A DNA stretch of 64,000 bases from Serpula lacrymans var. lacrymans S7.9 (Eukaryota > Basidiomycota > Agaricomycetes > Boletales > Serpulaceae), in assembly GCF_000218685.1 (NCBI RefSeq), contig NW_006763298.1, positions 1,708,869 through 1,772,868 of the forward strand. Direction: 5' to 3'. Every line of letters begins with the position of its first letter. Position 1 is the stretch's first letter. Positions 23,513 to 32,378 of this stretch are shown here, piece after piece. Position numbers and translations under genes: made by a program. The notes under the pieces were generated by a model. That model had not been told where the DNA came from and made no database searches. It saw only the letters and a program-made list of their open reading frames with translations.

Positions 23513-24980
23513 TCACGCATCATACGCCTCCACGTGCACGCCAACGCCCATCTCCTCTGCCCGCTTCACCACAAGACACGCGATTGCCACATCCTGCAGA
23601 CCCACGCCTACAGACTTGAAGATCGTCACGTCGCCTTTGCTCCTTACATCCACACATTTCTTCAGCTTTTCTGCCTCCCCATCTCCTACATTTATCGCCA
23701 CGATCTCACCAATTTCTACCATACTCTCCTCCCCAAGCCCAGCGCCTATGAGCTCGCCCGCCTCCACCAAACACGCCTCGCGTGAATCTACAACGACCAC
23801 GCCCGCCCTCTTCACCAAGGCGTCGTCGATCTCGCGCATCGTTGGCTTGAAGCTACCGACGAGATTCAGGTGCGTGCCGGGCGAGACCCAGGAGGAGGGG
23901 AAGAGAGGTGATGTGGACGGTGTAGCGGTGCAGATAATGTGAGCAGCGCGGACGAGCGATTCAAGGTCGAGGTGGTCGCCCGAGTTGGTGCTCACGTTAG
24001 AATCCGGGTTATCGGCGGGAGTGGGCGTGGAAGCGAGGACATTGAAAGTGATTAGGGGGTGACGCGCATGGAGGATGTTGAGGAGTGCGAGGACGCGGTC
24101 ATTGACGGATCTGTTGACGAGAGTGATGGTGTTTAGAGAGGGAAAGGCGCGGAGGTGGAGGTCGACATGAGCTTCGATCTGTTTTCCTGCGCCAAATGCG
24201 ACGAGGGTGGTGGGTGTCTTTGAGAGGAGCAGGCGCGAAGCGAGGACAGAGCCTGGAGACGAATGGACGCGTTTGTTGACCATTTAGTAAGCAAAGTAGA
24301 TAAAGCTCACCTGCAGCGTTCCTTGTGGCGGTGAGGCTTCTCGCATTCACGATCGCCTTCACCGCACCTGTGTCATCGTCGATCACGAGCGTCGAAGCAG
24401 GAAGGCCGCGAATATCTGTGGGGGAAGAGGGGACCGAGACTGCTTTTATGGCAGTACCAATGCCAAGGGCGGTGGAGGGCATGAATAGGGCCGTGTGGTT
24501 TGGGAGCGACAGTGCGGATCTATGGGGTGCTTGGAACGAGGAACGAGAGGAGAGACGGGCGAAGACGGAAGTCATAAGTGAATCAAGATCGGGCGGGAAA
24601 AGCTGCGAAGAGATAGCACTGACATCCGCAGAAGATAGGACGAGGAGAGATCCAGGCTGCGATTGGGAGCGTGGAGAGATAGACGCAAGGGGCTGAGGTC
24701 GGGGTTGATCAAGCCAAGGCACGTATTGTTGTATTAATGTGACGATCTCAGTGCCAAACCTATCCGCGTCGCTCCATCCCGTTTCTTTCTTCAGCTCGTC
24801 GACAGATCTGATGCTGTAGTGCTGCGCACCATCGACGATGCGGTCCAGGACGGCGAGAGGCATAGAAGAACCTGGTCCGTGATCTCTGAGATGTGCCATA
24901 CCATAAATTTCAGCTGTCTTTGCCTCTCTCCAGTCTTCAAGGACCTCGCAGAGTGCAGATTCAGAGTCATTTGAAGCCAT
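23513..24980 (-). CDS. Ornithine cyclodeaminase/mu-crystallin family enzyme with extra N-terminal domain
   Basis: Two exons (24,311-24,980 and 23,513-24,252) joined by a 58-bp intron so that ...TRNAA continues as GSVLASRLLL. From about residue 110 the protein matches the ornithine cyclodeaminase/mu-crystallin fold: LLVLSSADVSAISSQL, then GLPASTLVIDDDTGAVKAIV, the Rossmann motif FGAGKQIEAHV, and the later region NLVGSFKPTMREID with VVVDSREACLVEAGEL. Family members use NAD(P) on amino or imino acids; the substrate here is not predictable. The first 75 or so residues (EVLEDWREAKTAEIYGMAHL ... ELKKETGWSDADRFG) are a separate helical module not usual for this family. No methionine precedes LLVLSSADV, so the fusion appears genuine unless the annotated start belongs to a merged neighbour. 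Confidence 0.85.
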
Positions 24981-25309
24981 GTTCGAAATTATTGAGGTGT
25001 TGATGCTCCAAAATGATAGCGATGGGGTTCACAAATATGATGTTTGATTATAAGAATGAAAGGAGTGTGAGTGATGAGCACTGCATGATGAGCGCTGGCC
25101 CGGCAAAGTCCGATATCACTATCACTGCGGTGGTCCTCAAACTTTCCTCCCCTGTGATACATACCTGCTGTACTCACAGCGCCAGCCCACTAGGGATTAC
25201 GGAGTATATGTTCAACGATTCGGATACGATTGCGGTATTGGACGAGCGGATAGTAAGCCAACTCCACAAAGACCAAAGAGTATTTAGTTGGCCAGCGTGC
25301 TTTATGAGA
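24981..25309. other. Upstream region of the cyclodeaminase-like gene
   Basis: About 330 bp with no supported gene; probable promoter and leader of the minus-strand enzyme gene. Confidence 0.4.
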
Positions 25310-26133
25310 CACTAATTGTTGTATAATATACATGCGTCTTTGAGAGAGAAAATGAGAATTGAACGAAACACCACAAATTAGATTTGATATCAAGCAAGAA
25401 GACTGATCATTTCATTCAGTTTTGCGATGGTCATGCCTTGCAACCGTGGCTCAATGCGACACGGAAACGCGCGCGGACGACTGACGACAAAACAACGACA
25501 GTCTTTAATGAGCGCAATGTACGCGCAATGTATGCAGCAAGGACTCACATCGCTGCTCCAGGTGTCCATTGTGGCTCGATATTGATCTCATTCCCTTGAT
25601 TATCAGTTGCTTTGGTAAATTTGAACACAGGAGACTATGGCTATCCAGACGGCTGCATTAGCTACGTGTTGGCCAGCACAAACACGTCGGCCGAATCCAA
25701 AAATATATGAAGTGGCGTCGACGTTGAGCTTGCCATCAGGTTTAAAAAAGCGTTCTGGTACAAATTCTGAGGCATTCGGGTACTGCGCCTCGTTTCGTGA
25801 CATTGCCCTGCGAAGCGACGTTCACTGAGCGAGGATAATAGTGAGGTATAGGGCACAACTAACCATACATTTGGAATCACTGTCGCTCCTTCAAATAAGT
25901 ATATTAGACAAACCTTTTTTCACACGTCACAGATGGGATGCTGGACCTTTTGGTATGTGAAATCCCTCATAGATATCATCATCTACTACAGCGTGTGCAA
26001 CACCTTACAACAAGTTTTATTAAGTATTTTCAGTTTCCAGCTACAGCAATACTCACCCATTGGAAAGACAGGATGCCATCTGTGCGACTCGCGAAGCACA
26101 GCTTCCACATAGGGCAAGGCACAACGATCATTG
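25310..26133 (-). pseudogene. Truncated P450 fragment (C-terminal part), cut off at the copia LTR
   Basis: This is a partial copy of the P450 at 35,811-38,007; similarity begins near 25,310 (compare 35,741) and stops exactly at the copia LTR. It retains YVEAVLRESHRWHP, VPERFF and FGFGRRVCAGQHVANAAVW. A short deletion near 25,630 relative to the other copy (gaacacaggagac against gaatacagccagcaaggagac) shifts the frame after WIAIVS. The N-terminal two thirds are missing and do not reappear on the far side of the retrotransposon. It cannot encode a working enzyme. Confidence 0.85.
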
Positions 26134-26368
26134 TGACAAAACCGGATAAACCCGGTCTCTGCTGAAGCAGCCATTGTTCTCCATGGAGCATAGCCACCAC
26201 TCCATGGAGTAACCATTGTTCTCCTAGGAGCACAATTGTACTCCTAGGAGTCATTATACTGTAGCGAGTAGCACCTCCGACTATAAGTAGTAGGGGGTTT
26301 AGTATAGGAATACCTCAGTCGTTTCTATAGCCTCTCGGGCAGCGGCTGAGTTTCACCTAGTTTTATTA
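26134..26368 (+). repeat. 5' LTR of the copia element
   Basis: A 235-bp direct repeat of 34,913-35,147 that starts TGACAAAACCGG and ends TTTTATTA. It contains perfect short palindromes (ctcctaggag twice, around caattg) and ccatggag repeats, an unusually palindrome-rich LTR. The left edge interrupts the P450 fragment. Confidence 0.9.
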
Positions 26369-26380
26369 GGTTATGAGCCC
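26369..26380 (+). promoter_or_regulatory. Primer-binding site matching the anticodon arm of initiator tRNA-Met
   Basis: Directly after the LTR the sequence ggttatgagccc is the complement of gggctcataacc, which contains the CAT anticodon in the stem-loop typical of eukaryotic initiator tRNA-Met. Copia-type elements are known to prime from an internal half of this tRNA, so this fits half-tRNA priming. Confidence 0.8.
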
Positions 26381-26963
26381 TGGTGCGTAAAAGCTACGCA
26401 GAAAATAATTCTCATTTGAAACGGCAACCTCGGAACCATGACCACAGCACACGATACGTCCGCATGTCCAGTTCTCACTGGACCCAACAATTTTCAGATA
26501 TGGAAACTCTGGATCATCTCAAAGCTACGTCGGGAAAAAGTTCTCCGGGTTGTTACTGGAGAGGAGCTTAAGCCCTCACCAGGAAAACCTACCTCCTCGG
26601 AGGATCCTGAGATCACCTGGATACTTAAGGATGAGAAGGCACATGGAATCATCCAGGACCACATCTCTGATGCCCTCCTAATGAGGACTGGAGACCTCAC
26701 CATCTCCAAGGAGTTATTTGATAAACTTGTCTCACTCCATCAAACGTCGAACATTGCCTCGGCCTTCTATTCATTCCAGCAACTCACCAAATTGTCCTGG
26801 GATGGGACATCACCTATCCAGGACCACATTGCGAAAATCCGGACAATTGATTCACACCTCTCCGGAATGAAACTAGGAGTTGATACCAAACTCATGGCTT
26901 TCGCTCTTCTCCAATCTCTCCCATGCACTCCTGAATGGCAAATATTTTAGTCATCAGTAATCA

Positions 26964-28775
26964 ACACAATGTCGATGATGAGAACTGGTGTTAGAAAACC
27001 ACACAAAAAACAAACTAACACACAATCCTCCCAGATTCCACGGAACTTGTTTATGAGCTTTGCCTCCTAGAACAGTGGGTGCTCTGGTTGTTCGTGGGGT
27101 GGTATGTATAAGGGTCCTTCAAAGTAAAACCCAGAGGTGTATGAGTGTGGGTTTTGAGGAGGAGGGATGGTTGAATTTATAGAAGATAGGTGCTTAGTGA
27201 CGAGTATAGATGAGCACTACCTTGCTAATGGTAGCACAAGGTAGGTTCGAGAACGACGAGGATGACGAGGTGACGAGGTTCCCAGTGATAGCAGGCTCCT
27301 GACGCACAAACTGTAGTGCTCAGAAGGACTCTAATCGAAAGGGATAACAATGACTTCAAAAGTGGGAAGTGACGATGACAGCAGTTGACAGTGGTAGAAG
27401 TGGGAAGTGTTGTGACCACACTGGATCACAAGCAGCAGAGTAGTGAGCTTGAAATTAGAGAAGAAGTCTGGATTGGAGTTCTTGTTTTTTTTACAAGGTA
27501 AAATACAGGGGTTTATATAGTAAAAGAAAAGTAGGCTATGCACAGTATAGCTGTGCAAAAAGAATGAGAAAGAACATGAAGGAAGGAATGTATGCTGACG
27601 AATCCTGCATAGGTAGTACAGGATAAGATTGTCAAAAAAAGGAAAAGAAAGAGATAGAACAATGAATGCTGTGAGTAATGTCACAGGTTTGTATAGCCAT
27701 AAAGTAAAGTCCAATAGCAAAAAGAAAGCAGGAAAATCATGATGTCATGGGAAGATGCAGTAAAAAAAGGCAAGGCAAAACACTATCAGTATCAACACAG
27801 TTCCTTTATTGTCAGTCAGGCATTCTAAAAAATATGTGTCCATAAAAATGATTCAAAAATCAAAAATAATTGCACTGTATATGAATGTTCTGCTGAAGAA
27901 AAAGAAACTGGAGCCACCGGTCCACCACCTAGTCCAAATCCGACAGTTCCATGGCCTTACCAATGGACTGGTTGTGTTTGACCACCTGATCAAACGAGGG
28001 AGGGAGAGGAGTAGTTCCAATTTGGAACAAGTGAGTCCCAGGCAGCGTGTGGTAGGTGTAGCTGTAGCGAAGACGATGGACAAAAGATAAGTGTACCCAA
28101 GTGAATGGGACAGCGGTGAACATGGGCGACGCAAGGGGTTGAACCTTCTCCAGCTCAGAAACTACCCACCCACGCTCCAACCAGGCAAGACGAGCGACCG
28201 ATGTTTTGATAGTATATGATGGCAGATCGACGTCATGAAGATGGACCTGTTGCCCTATTTGGACCGGCTGCCGGGGCTTTGCTGATATCAGCAGTGGCAC
28301 GTGGTAGTCAACGGATTGGCGACGGAAGCGGATAGGAAGTGGTGACATCAAAAATGGTGGGGGTGCAAATAAAATGAGGAGGAGGAGGGTGGAGGTGACG
28401 GAAAAGTGGATTAGAATGGGGATCCAGAAACGACCGTCAGGTGAGAATAAAAAGGAGAGGAAGGGGCCCATGGTGGGGCTAGGCAAAGGAAGGGGAGTAA
28501 GGGAAACGACAAAAGCGAGGGCGCAATGCAATGTGTAGCCAGTGGCGACATGAAAATTTGCCAAAATGCCGAAACACAGAAAGTACCGGATGGAAAAGCA
28601 AAGGTGAGCATGACTGGATTGCCTAATAGACGTGATGCTGATCAGCCACAAGTTCGAAAAAGGCAATATTAATTACTATTCCACATGGCACTGTGCCTGT
28701 GTGGCGCAAAGGCAAGTCTTTTGAATATTCGCTTCATTATTGACACCTGTCCATGCTACCAATCAACTTTGGTGC
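26964..28775. mobile_element. 1.8-kb repeated insert, copy 1 (inside gag)
   Basis: A segment of about 1.8 kb that interrupts gag and is almost identical to 32,379-34,191, which interrupts the RT/RNase H region of the same element. Both begin acac(a/g)atgtcgatgatgag and end aactttggtgc followed by atgacaacga. No terminal inverted or direct repeats are obvious. It carries a minus-strand frame of 245 codons (27,929-28,666). The class is not recognised. Confidence 0.8.
27929..28666 (-). CDS. Hydrophobic open frame in insert copy 1, unknown
   Basis: A 245-codon minus-strand frame kept open in both insert copies. The N-terminal half is hydrophobic with several possible membrane segments (FCFGILANFHVATGYTLHC, SVTSTLLLLILFAPPPF); the C-terminal half is more polar (VDYHVPLLISAKPR, IKTSVARLAWLERGWVVSEL). 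By-eye comparison of the two copies shows more amino-acid-changing than silent differences, so recent protein-level constraint is not apparent. It may be a chance frame or a captured gene fragment. Confidence 0.3.
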   Translation of the reverse strand: MPFSNLWLISITSIRQSSHAHLCFSIRYFLCFGILANFHVATGYTLHCALAFVVSLTPLPLPSPTMGPFLSFLFSPDGRFWIPILIHFSVTSTLLLLILFAPPPFLMSPLPIRFRRQSVDYHVPLLISAKPRQPVQIGQQVHLHDVDLPSYTIKTSVARLAWLERGWVVSELEKVQPLASPMFTAVPFTWVHLSFVHRLRYSYTYHTLPGTHLFQIGTTPLPPSFDQVVKHNQSIGKAMELSDLD

Positions 28776-29087
28776 ATGACAACGATTGAAGAAATTAAAC
28801 TTCCCTTTGATGCAGTTGAGATCCGGATTACTGCAGAAATTGCACGACAGTCAGGGAAGGCCCCTGGAGGTTCCGAATCAGCACTCAAATCCGAGAAGAA
28901 ATGGTGTAACTTCCACAAAGCCAAATCACACAACACCTCAGAGTGTCGAACACTTCAGTCAGCTGAAAAAGGTCAAAGGAAGAAGGAAAAAGAAAGACAC
29001 AAGGATAAAGGAAAAGAGAAGGAAAAGGCAAATACAGCGGAGCAATCATCTGGATCTGACTCCAAGGAGGAATAAAGTCATATTGCA

Positions 29088-30824
29088 TTGGAACATGTAC
29101 ATATTTCCAAGCCCCTTGCTAAATGCATTCAAGCTTACCTTGTGTCGGAACCCGATAAGACCAAAACAACAATTATTATTGACTCTGGAGCAACATCCCA
29201 CATGGTCCCTCACCGCTCCTGGTTTGAGCCAGGAACATACCATGTTCTGCATCCTCCGAGGACAATCAGTTTTGGGGATGAATCCTCTGTAAATGCTATT
29301 GGAATTGGAACAGTAATCCTACAAGCAACCATTGGCAAAAAGGACTACAATATTGCACTGTCAAATGTCTTACTTGTGCCAAACTTTACTTTAGCACTCG
29401 TCTCTGTCCACAAATTGTCCAAAACGGGGTTATCAACACTTTTTCCAGCAGGGTCAAATGCTTGTGAAGTTCGGAAAAAGGAGGAACTTACCCTCACTGC
29501 GTTACACAAGCGAGGACTTTATCACATCCAAGCAAAACCTGAAATCAACCCGGAGTCAGCTTTTGCAGCAGTAGATGTAAATTTATTGCACAGGAGAATG
29601 GGACACATTGGAATGGACCACTTGCAACGAATGGTTACAAAAGGACAGCTCCAGGACATAGACACCCTTACCGGAACCCCGGAGTTTTGTGAACCTTGTG
29701 CTTTAGGAAAAATGAAGAAATTACCTTTCAAGTCCACTGGAGGAAACCGAGCCAAGCGCCCCATACAAATTGTGCACACAGATGTTGGAGGACCAATCAA
29801 ACCAACTTCCAGGGAGGGTTTTTGGTACTGGATTATCATTGTAGATGATTTCTCCAAATTTCCATGGATATATTTCCTAAAACATAAAAGTGAAGCACTG
29901 GAACAATACAAGCAATGGAAAGAAGATGTCCAAACATTCTTCCGGACTCATTTGGGAGAAAAAAACTTCACTCCACTATACACAGAATTCCTCCGGAGCA
30001 ATGGGGGAGGAGAATATACTGGCAATGCATTCAAAAATCAACTCCGAGGAGATGGTGTCATCCAAGAAACTACAGCTGCGGATACTCCGGAACAAAATGG
30101 CATTGCAGAACGCATGAATCAGACATTGGCTACATTAGCAACCACTATGCTCCATGATTCCAAGCTTCCAAAGTCATTTTGGGTAGATGCCATGCAAATA
30201 GCTGCATATATCACAGCACGCAGCCCAGCATCAGGACTACATGGAAAGACCCCATATGAAATACTGTTTAAAAGGAGAGTTGATCCAACTTTGTTTTGCC
30301 CTTTTGGATGCCAAGCATATGCCTTGATTCCGAAAGACAAAAGGCAAGGGAAGTTTTACTCCAAGGGGCGCAAAGCCATAATGATTGGCTACACACATAG
30401 AAAGCAAGCCTACAAACTCCTAGACACTGAAAAACGGACTGTGTTTTCCAGTTGGCATGTCATATTCAATGAATCCGGAAAGGTACAAAAGGATGACACT
30501 GCTCCCTGGAACACAGACACTAGCACAGATCAGTGGGAGGGACTTATTCCAGAGAATGCTCACTATCCAGACCAAAAAACATTGGAGGAGGATGATCCTG
30601 ACCCTTGGATCCGAGATCCAAATGAATTGCAAATGGAACCATATCAGCATGAAGATGTTCCGAGAGCAGTGGGGCAATACCTCCGTGGAGACGTTCCGAG
30701 AGCAGTGGGAGCACCTGATCAGCTAAGACACCCTCCACAACAGTCTCTACAACCAAGACCTGAACACTGGCCATCTTCAGAACAGAAAGCCAAAGTAGAG
30801 TTACATGATAAAATTGGATATTGA
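29088..30824 (+). CDS. copia pol, protease and integrase part (truncated)
   Basis: The frame encodes the aspartic protease active site (IIDSGATSHM), the integrase zinc finger (HRRMGHIGMDHL ... CEPCALGK) and the integrase core: first Asp in HTDVGGP, then LRSNGGGEY, then the Glu in TPEQNGIAERMN. The second catalytic Asp, normally in RSD(N/G)GGEY, is Asn here, so the integrase should be inactive. The frame ends where the tRNA-like sequence begins (30,822). In an intact element it would continue into reverse transcriptase. Confidence 0.9.
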   Translation: MEHVHISKPLAKCIQAYLVSEPDKTKTTIIIDSGATSHMVPHRSWFEPGTYHVLHPPRTISFGDESSVNAIGIGTVILQATIGKKDYNIALSNVLLVPNFTLALVSVHKLSKTGLSTLFPAGSNACEVRKKEELTLTALHKRGLYHIQAKPEINPESAFAAVDVNLLHRRMGHIGMDHLQRMVTKGQLQDIDTLTGTPEFCEPCALGKMKKLPFKSTGGNRAKRPIQIVHTDVGGPIKPTSREGFWYWIIIVDDFSKFPWIYFLKHKSEALEQYKQWKEDVQTFFRTHLGEKNFTPLYTEFLRSNGGGEYTGNAFKNQLRGDGVIQETTAADTPEQNGIAERMNQTLATLATTMLHDSKLPKSFWVDAMQIAAYITARSPASGLHGKTPYEILFKRRVDPTLFCPFGCQAYALIPKDKRQGKFYSKGRKAIMIGYTHRKQAYKLLDTEKRTVFSSWHVIFNESGKVQKDDTAPWNTDTSTDQWEGLIPENAHYPDQKTLEEDDPDPWIRDPNELQMEPYQHEDVPRAVGQYLRGDVPRAVGAPDQLRHPPQQSLQPRPEHWPSSEQKAKVELHDKIGY

Positions 30825-30894
30825 CCAGACCAGGGATTGAACCTGGAACCTTCTGGATACATGCCAGCTGCTCTACCAATTGAGCTATATGGCC
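30822..30894 (-). tRNA. tRNA-like sequence, possible tRNA-Thr(UGU) gene or pseudogene
   Basis: On the minus strand 73 nt fold as a cloverleaf: acceptor GGCCATA with a mostly pairing 3' strand TCTGGTC, D arm GCTC/GAGC, and a perfect T arm CCAGG-TTCAATC-CCTGG. The A-box (TAGCTCAATTGG) and B-box (GGTTCAATCC) are good. The anticodon loop reads CATGTAT, giving TGT at positions 34-36, but position 33 is A instead of the near-universal U and position 27-43 does not pair. A TTTT run lies 11 nt downstream. It lies antisense inside copia pol and terminates that frame. It is probably a tRNA pseudogene or the head of a tRNA-derived SINE. Confidence 0.6.
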
Positions 30895-31029
30895 AAGGTT
30901 ATACAATGTAGGATTTTAAACATGACATGCAACCACGGACGTCTTACACAGAATAGCTGCTGCATACTGGATTGGCTTACAAATCAGAGGTATTATCCTA
31001 TGGAGTATTGGTATGTCAGAGTATATTCT

Positions 31030-32378
31030 AACATTACAGTCAGTGGGAGGACAGCCCCTCAACATACAGCCAACTGATGTGGAAAGTGTCCGAATACAGC
31101 TAGACAGCCTGTCCATTGGATCAGCTTCTGGAAGGCATACAACACCTCCGAGGAGTCATCCAACACCTCCAAGGAGTCATCCAACGCCTCCGAGGAGTGA
31201 TTCAACACCTTCAGGAGTGAATGGGGCAATAAATACACAAATGCGTCTACTCCCTGGAGTACCTGCACAAGTTCCTAAAAGAGCAGTCATGCCTGCTGAA
31301 GTCCTAGGAGTACGCAGAAGCAGTCGCCAGACCCGTCCTGCAGACAAAAACTGAGATTATCAAAGGACTCTAGATGAGGAACAGTCTCGAAAAGACCAGC
31401 ATGACAACTCCATGGAGAAACCTAACACTCCTGAGGTTCATGAAGAAACATCTGATACAGAGGAGATATTCTTTGCTGGAATAGCAAGTACCGGTCCATC
31501 TAACACAGACCTTCCAAGGACACTAAAGGAAGCCTTGTCACGTCCGGATGGAGAATTATGGAAGTCTGCCTTGGAGGAGGAACTCCTAAGTCTCAATACT
31601 AATGCAGTATATGACACTGTTCCACTTCCGAAGGGAGTAAAACCCATCACATCAAAACCTGTGTTCTGGATCAAGTTTGATCAAAACGGAAACATTGAGA
31701 GATACAAACTCCGGATTGTTGCACAAGGTTTTACTCAAAAGTAGGGGATTGATTACCAGGAGGTTTTTGCTCTGGTTGCAAACTTAGAGTCAATCCGAAT
31801 TATTCTAGCCCTGGCAGCAAAGTACAACCTAGAACTTGATCAAATGGACGTATCCACAGCTTATCTCAATGGAGAACTTGAAAAAGAACTGTACATGCTT
31901 CCTCCAGGGGGTGTTCCTATCCAACCTGGATACTGCTGGAGATTGAAGAAATCCATCTACGGGTTAAAACAAGCTGGTCATACATGGAACAAAACTTTTG
32001 ATCACAAGCTATAGGAGCTTGGTTTCACAAGACTAAATGCAGAAACATGTCTCTATGTATTCCAGGACAACAAACAAATATGCTTTGTTGGTGTCTATGT
32101 AGATGACCTCCTCCTAGGAGCTTCATCCCGAAAATTCATGGATATCACAAAAGCCAAACTCGAATCCATATTCAAAATGCGGGACCTTGGAGAAGCAAAA
32201 TACATCCTTGGAATAGAAATCCAACATGATCGTTCAAACAAACAATATCCCTATTGCAAAGCCAATACATTGACACAGTCCTGGAGCGTACTGGAATGAA
32301 GAACTGCAAACCAGTATGGACACCAATGGCCCATGGATCAAAACTCCTTGCAAATGCTCCAGGGGAAGATATTGTGCA
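31030..32378 (+). pseudogene. copia reverse transcriptase, broken
   Basis: After the tRNA-like sequence the linker resumes (Pro/Ser-rich, several ggagtcatccaacacctcc-type repeats near 31,150-31,210). The reverse transcriptase follows: EALSRPDGELWKSALEEEL, KPVFWIKFDQNGNIERYKLR, IVAQGFTQ, DQMDVSTAYLNGELE, KSIYGLKQAGHTWN and the catalytic YVDDLLLGA. In-frame stops (TAG at 31,742-31,744; TAG near 32,012) and a frameshift near 32,247 show it is dead. Insert copy 2 interrupts the frame at about 32,378. Confidence 0.85.

Larger units (their letters stand above)
26438..29075 (+). pseudogene. copia gag, split by insert copy 1
   Basis: The first part (26,438-26,950) is a copia gag with LTGPNNFQIWKLWIISKLRR and a long helical region to EWQIF. 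It ends in a TAG (26,948-26,950) where the family continues with a lysine-like codon. After the 1.8-kb insert the frame resumes as TTIEEIKLPFDAVEIRITAE and carries a zinc-knuckle variant (CNFHKAKSHNTSEC, CX2HX4HX4C) near 28,909. A TAA at 29,073 separates it from protease in the same frame. Gag would form the virus-like particle; this copy cannot be made intact. Confidence 0.85.

Noticed and set aside
23441..24696. Plus-strand frames within the cyclodeaminase-like gene
   Set aside because: Antisense to a well-supported enzyme; composition follows the coding strand.
30822..30894. Calling the tRNA-like sequence a functional tRNA gene without reservation
   Set aside because: Position 33 is A and the anticodon stem end does not pair, so it is reported only as tRNA-like.
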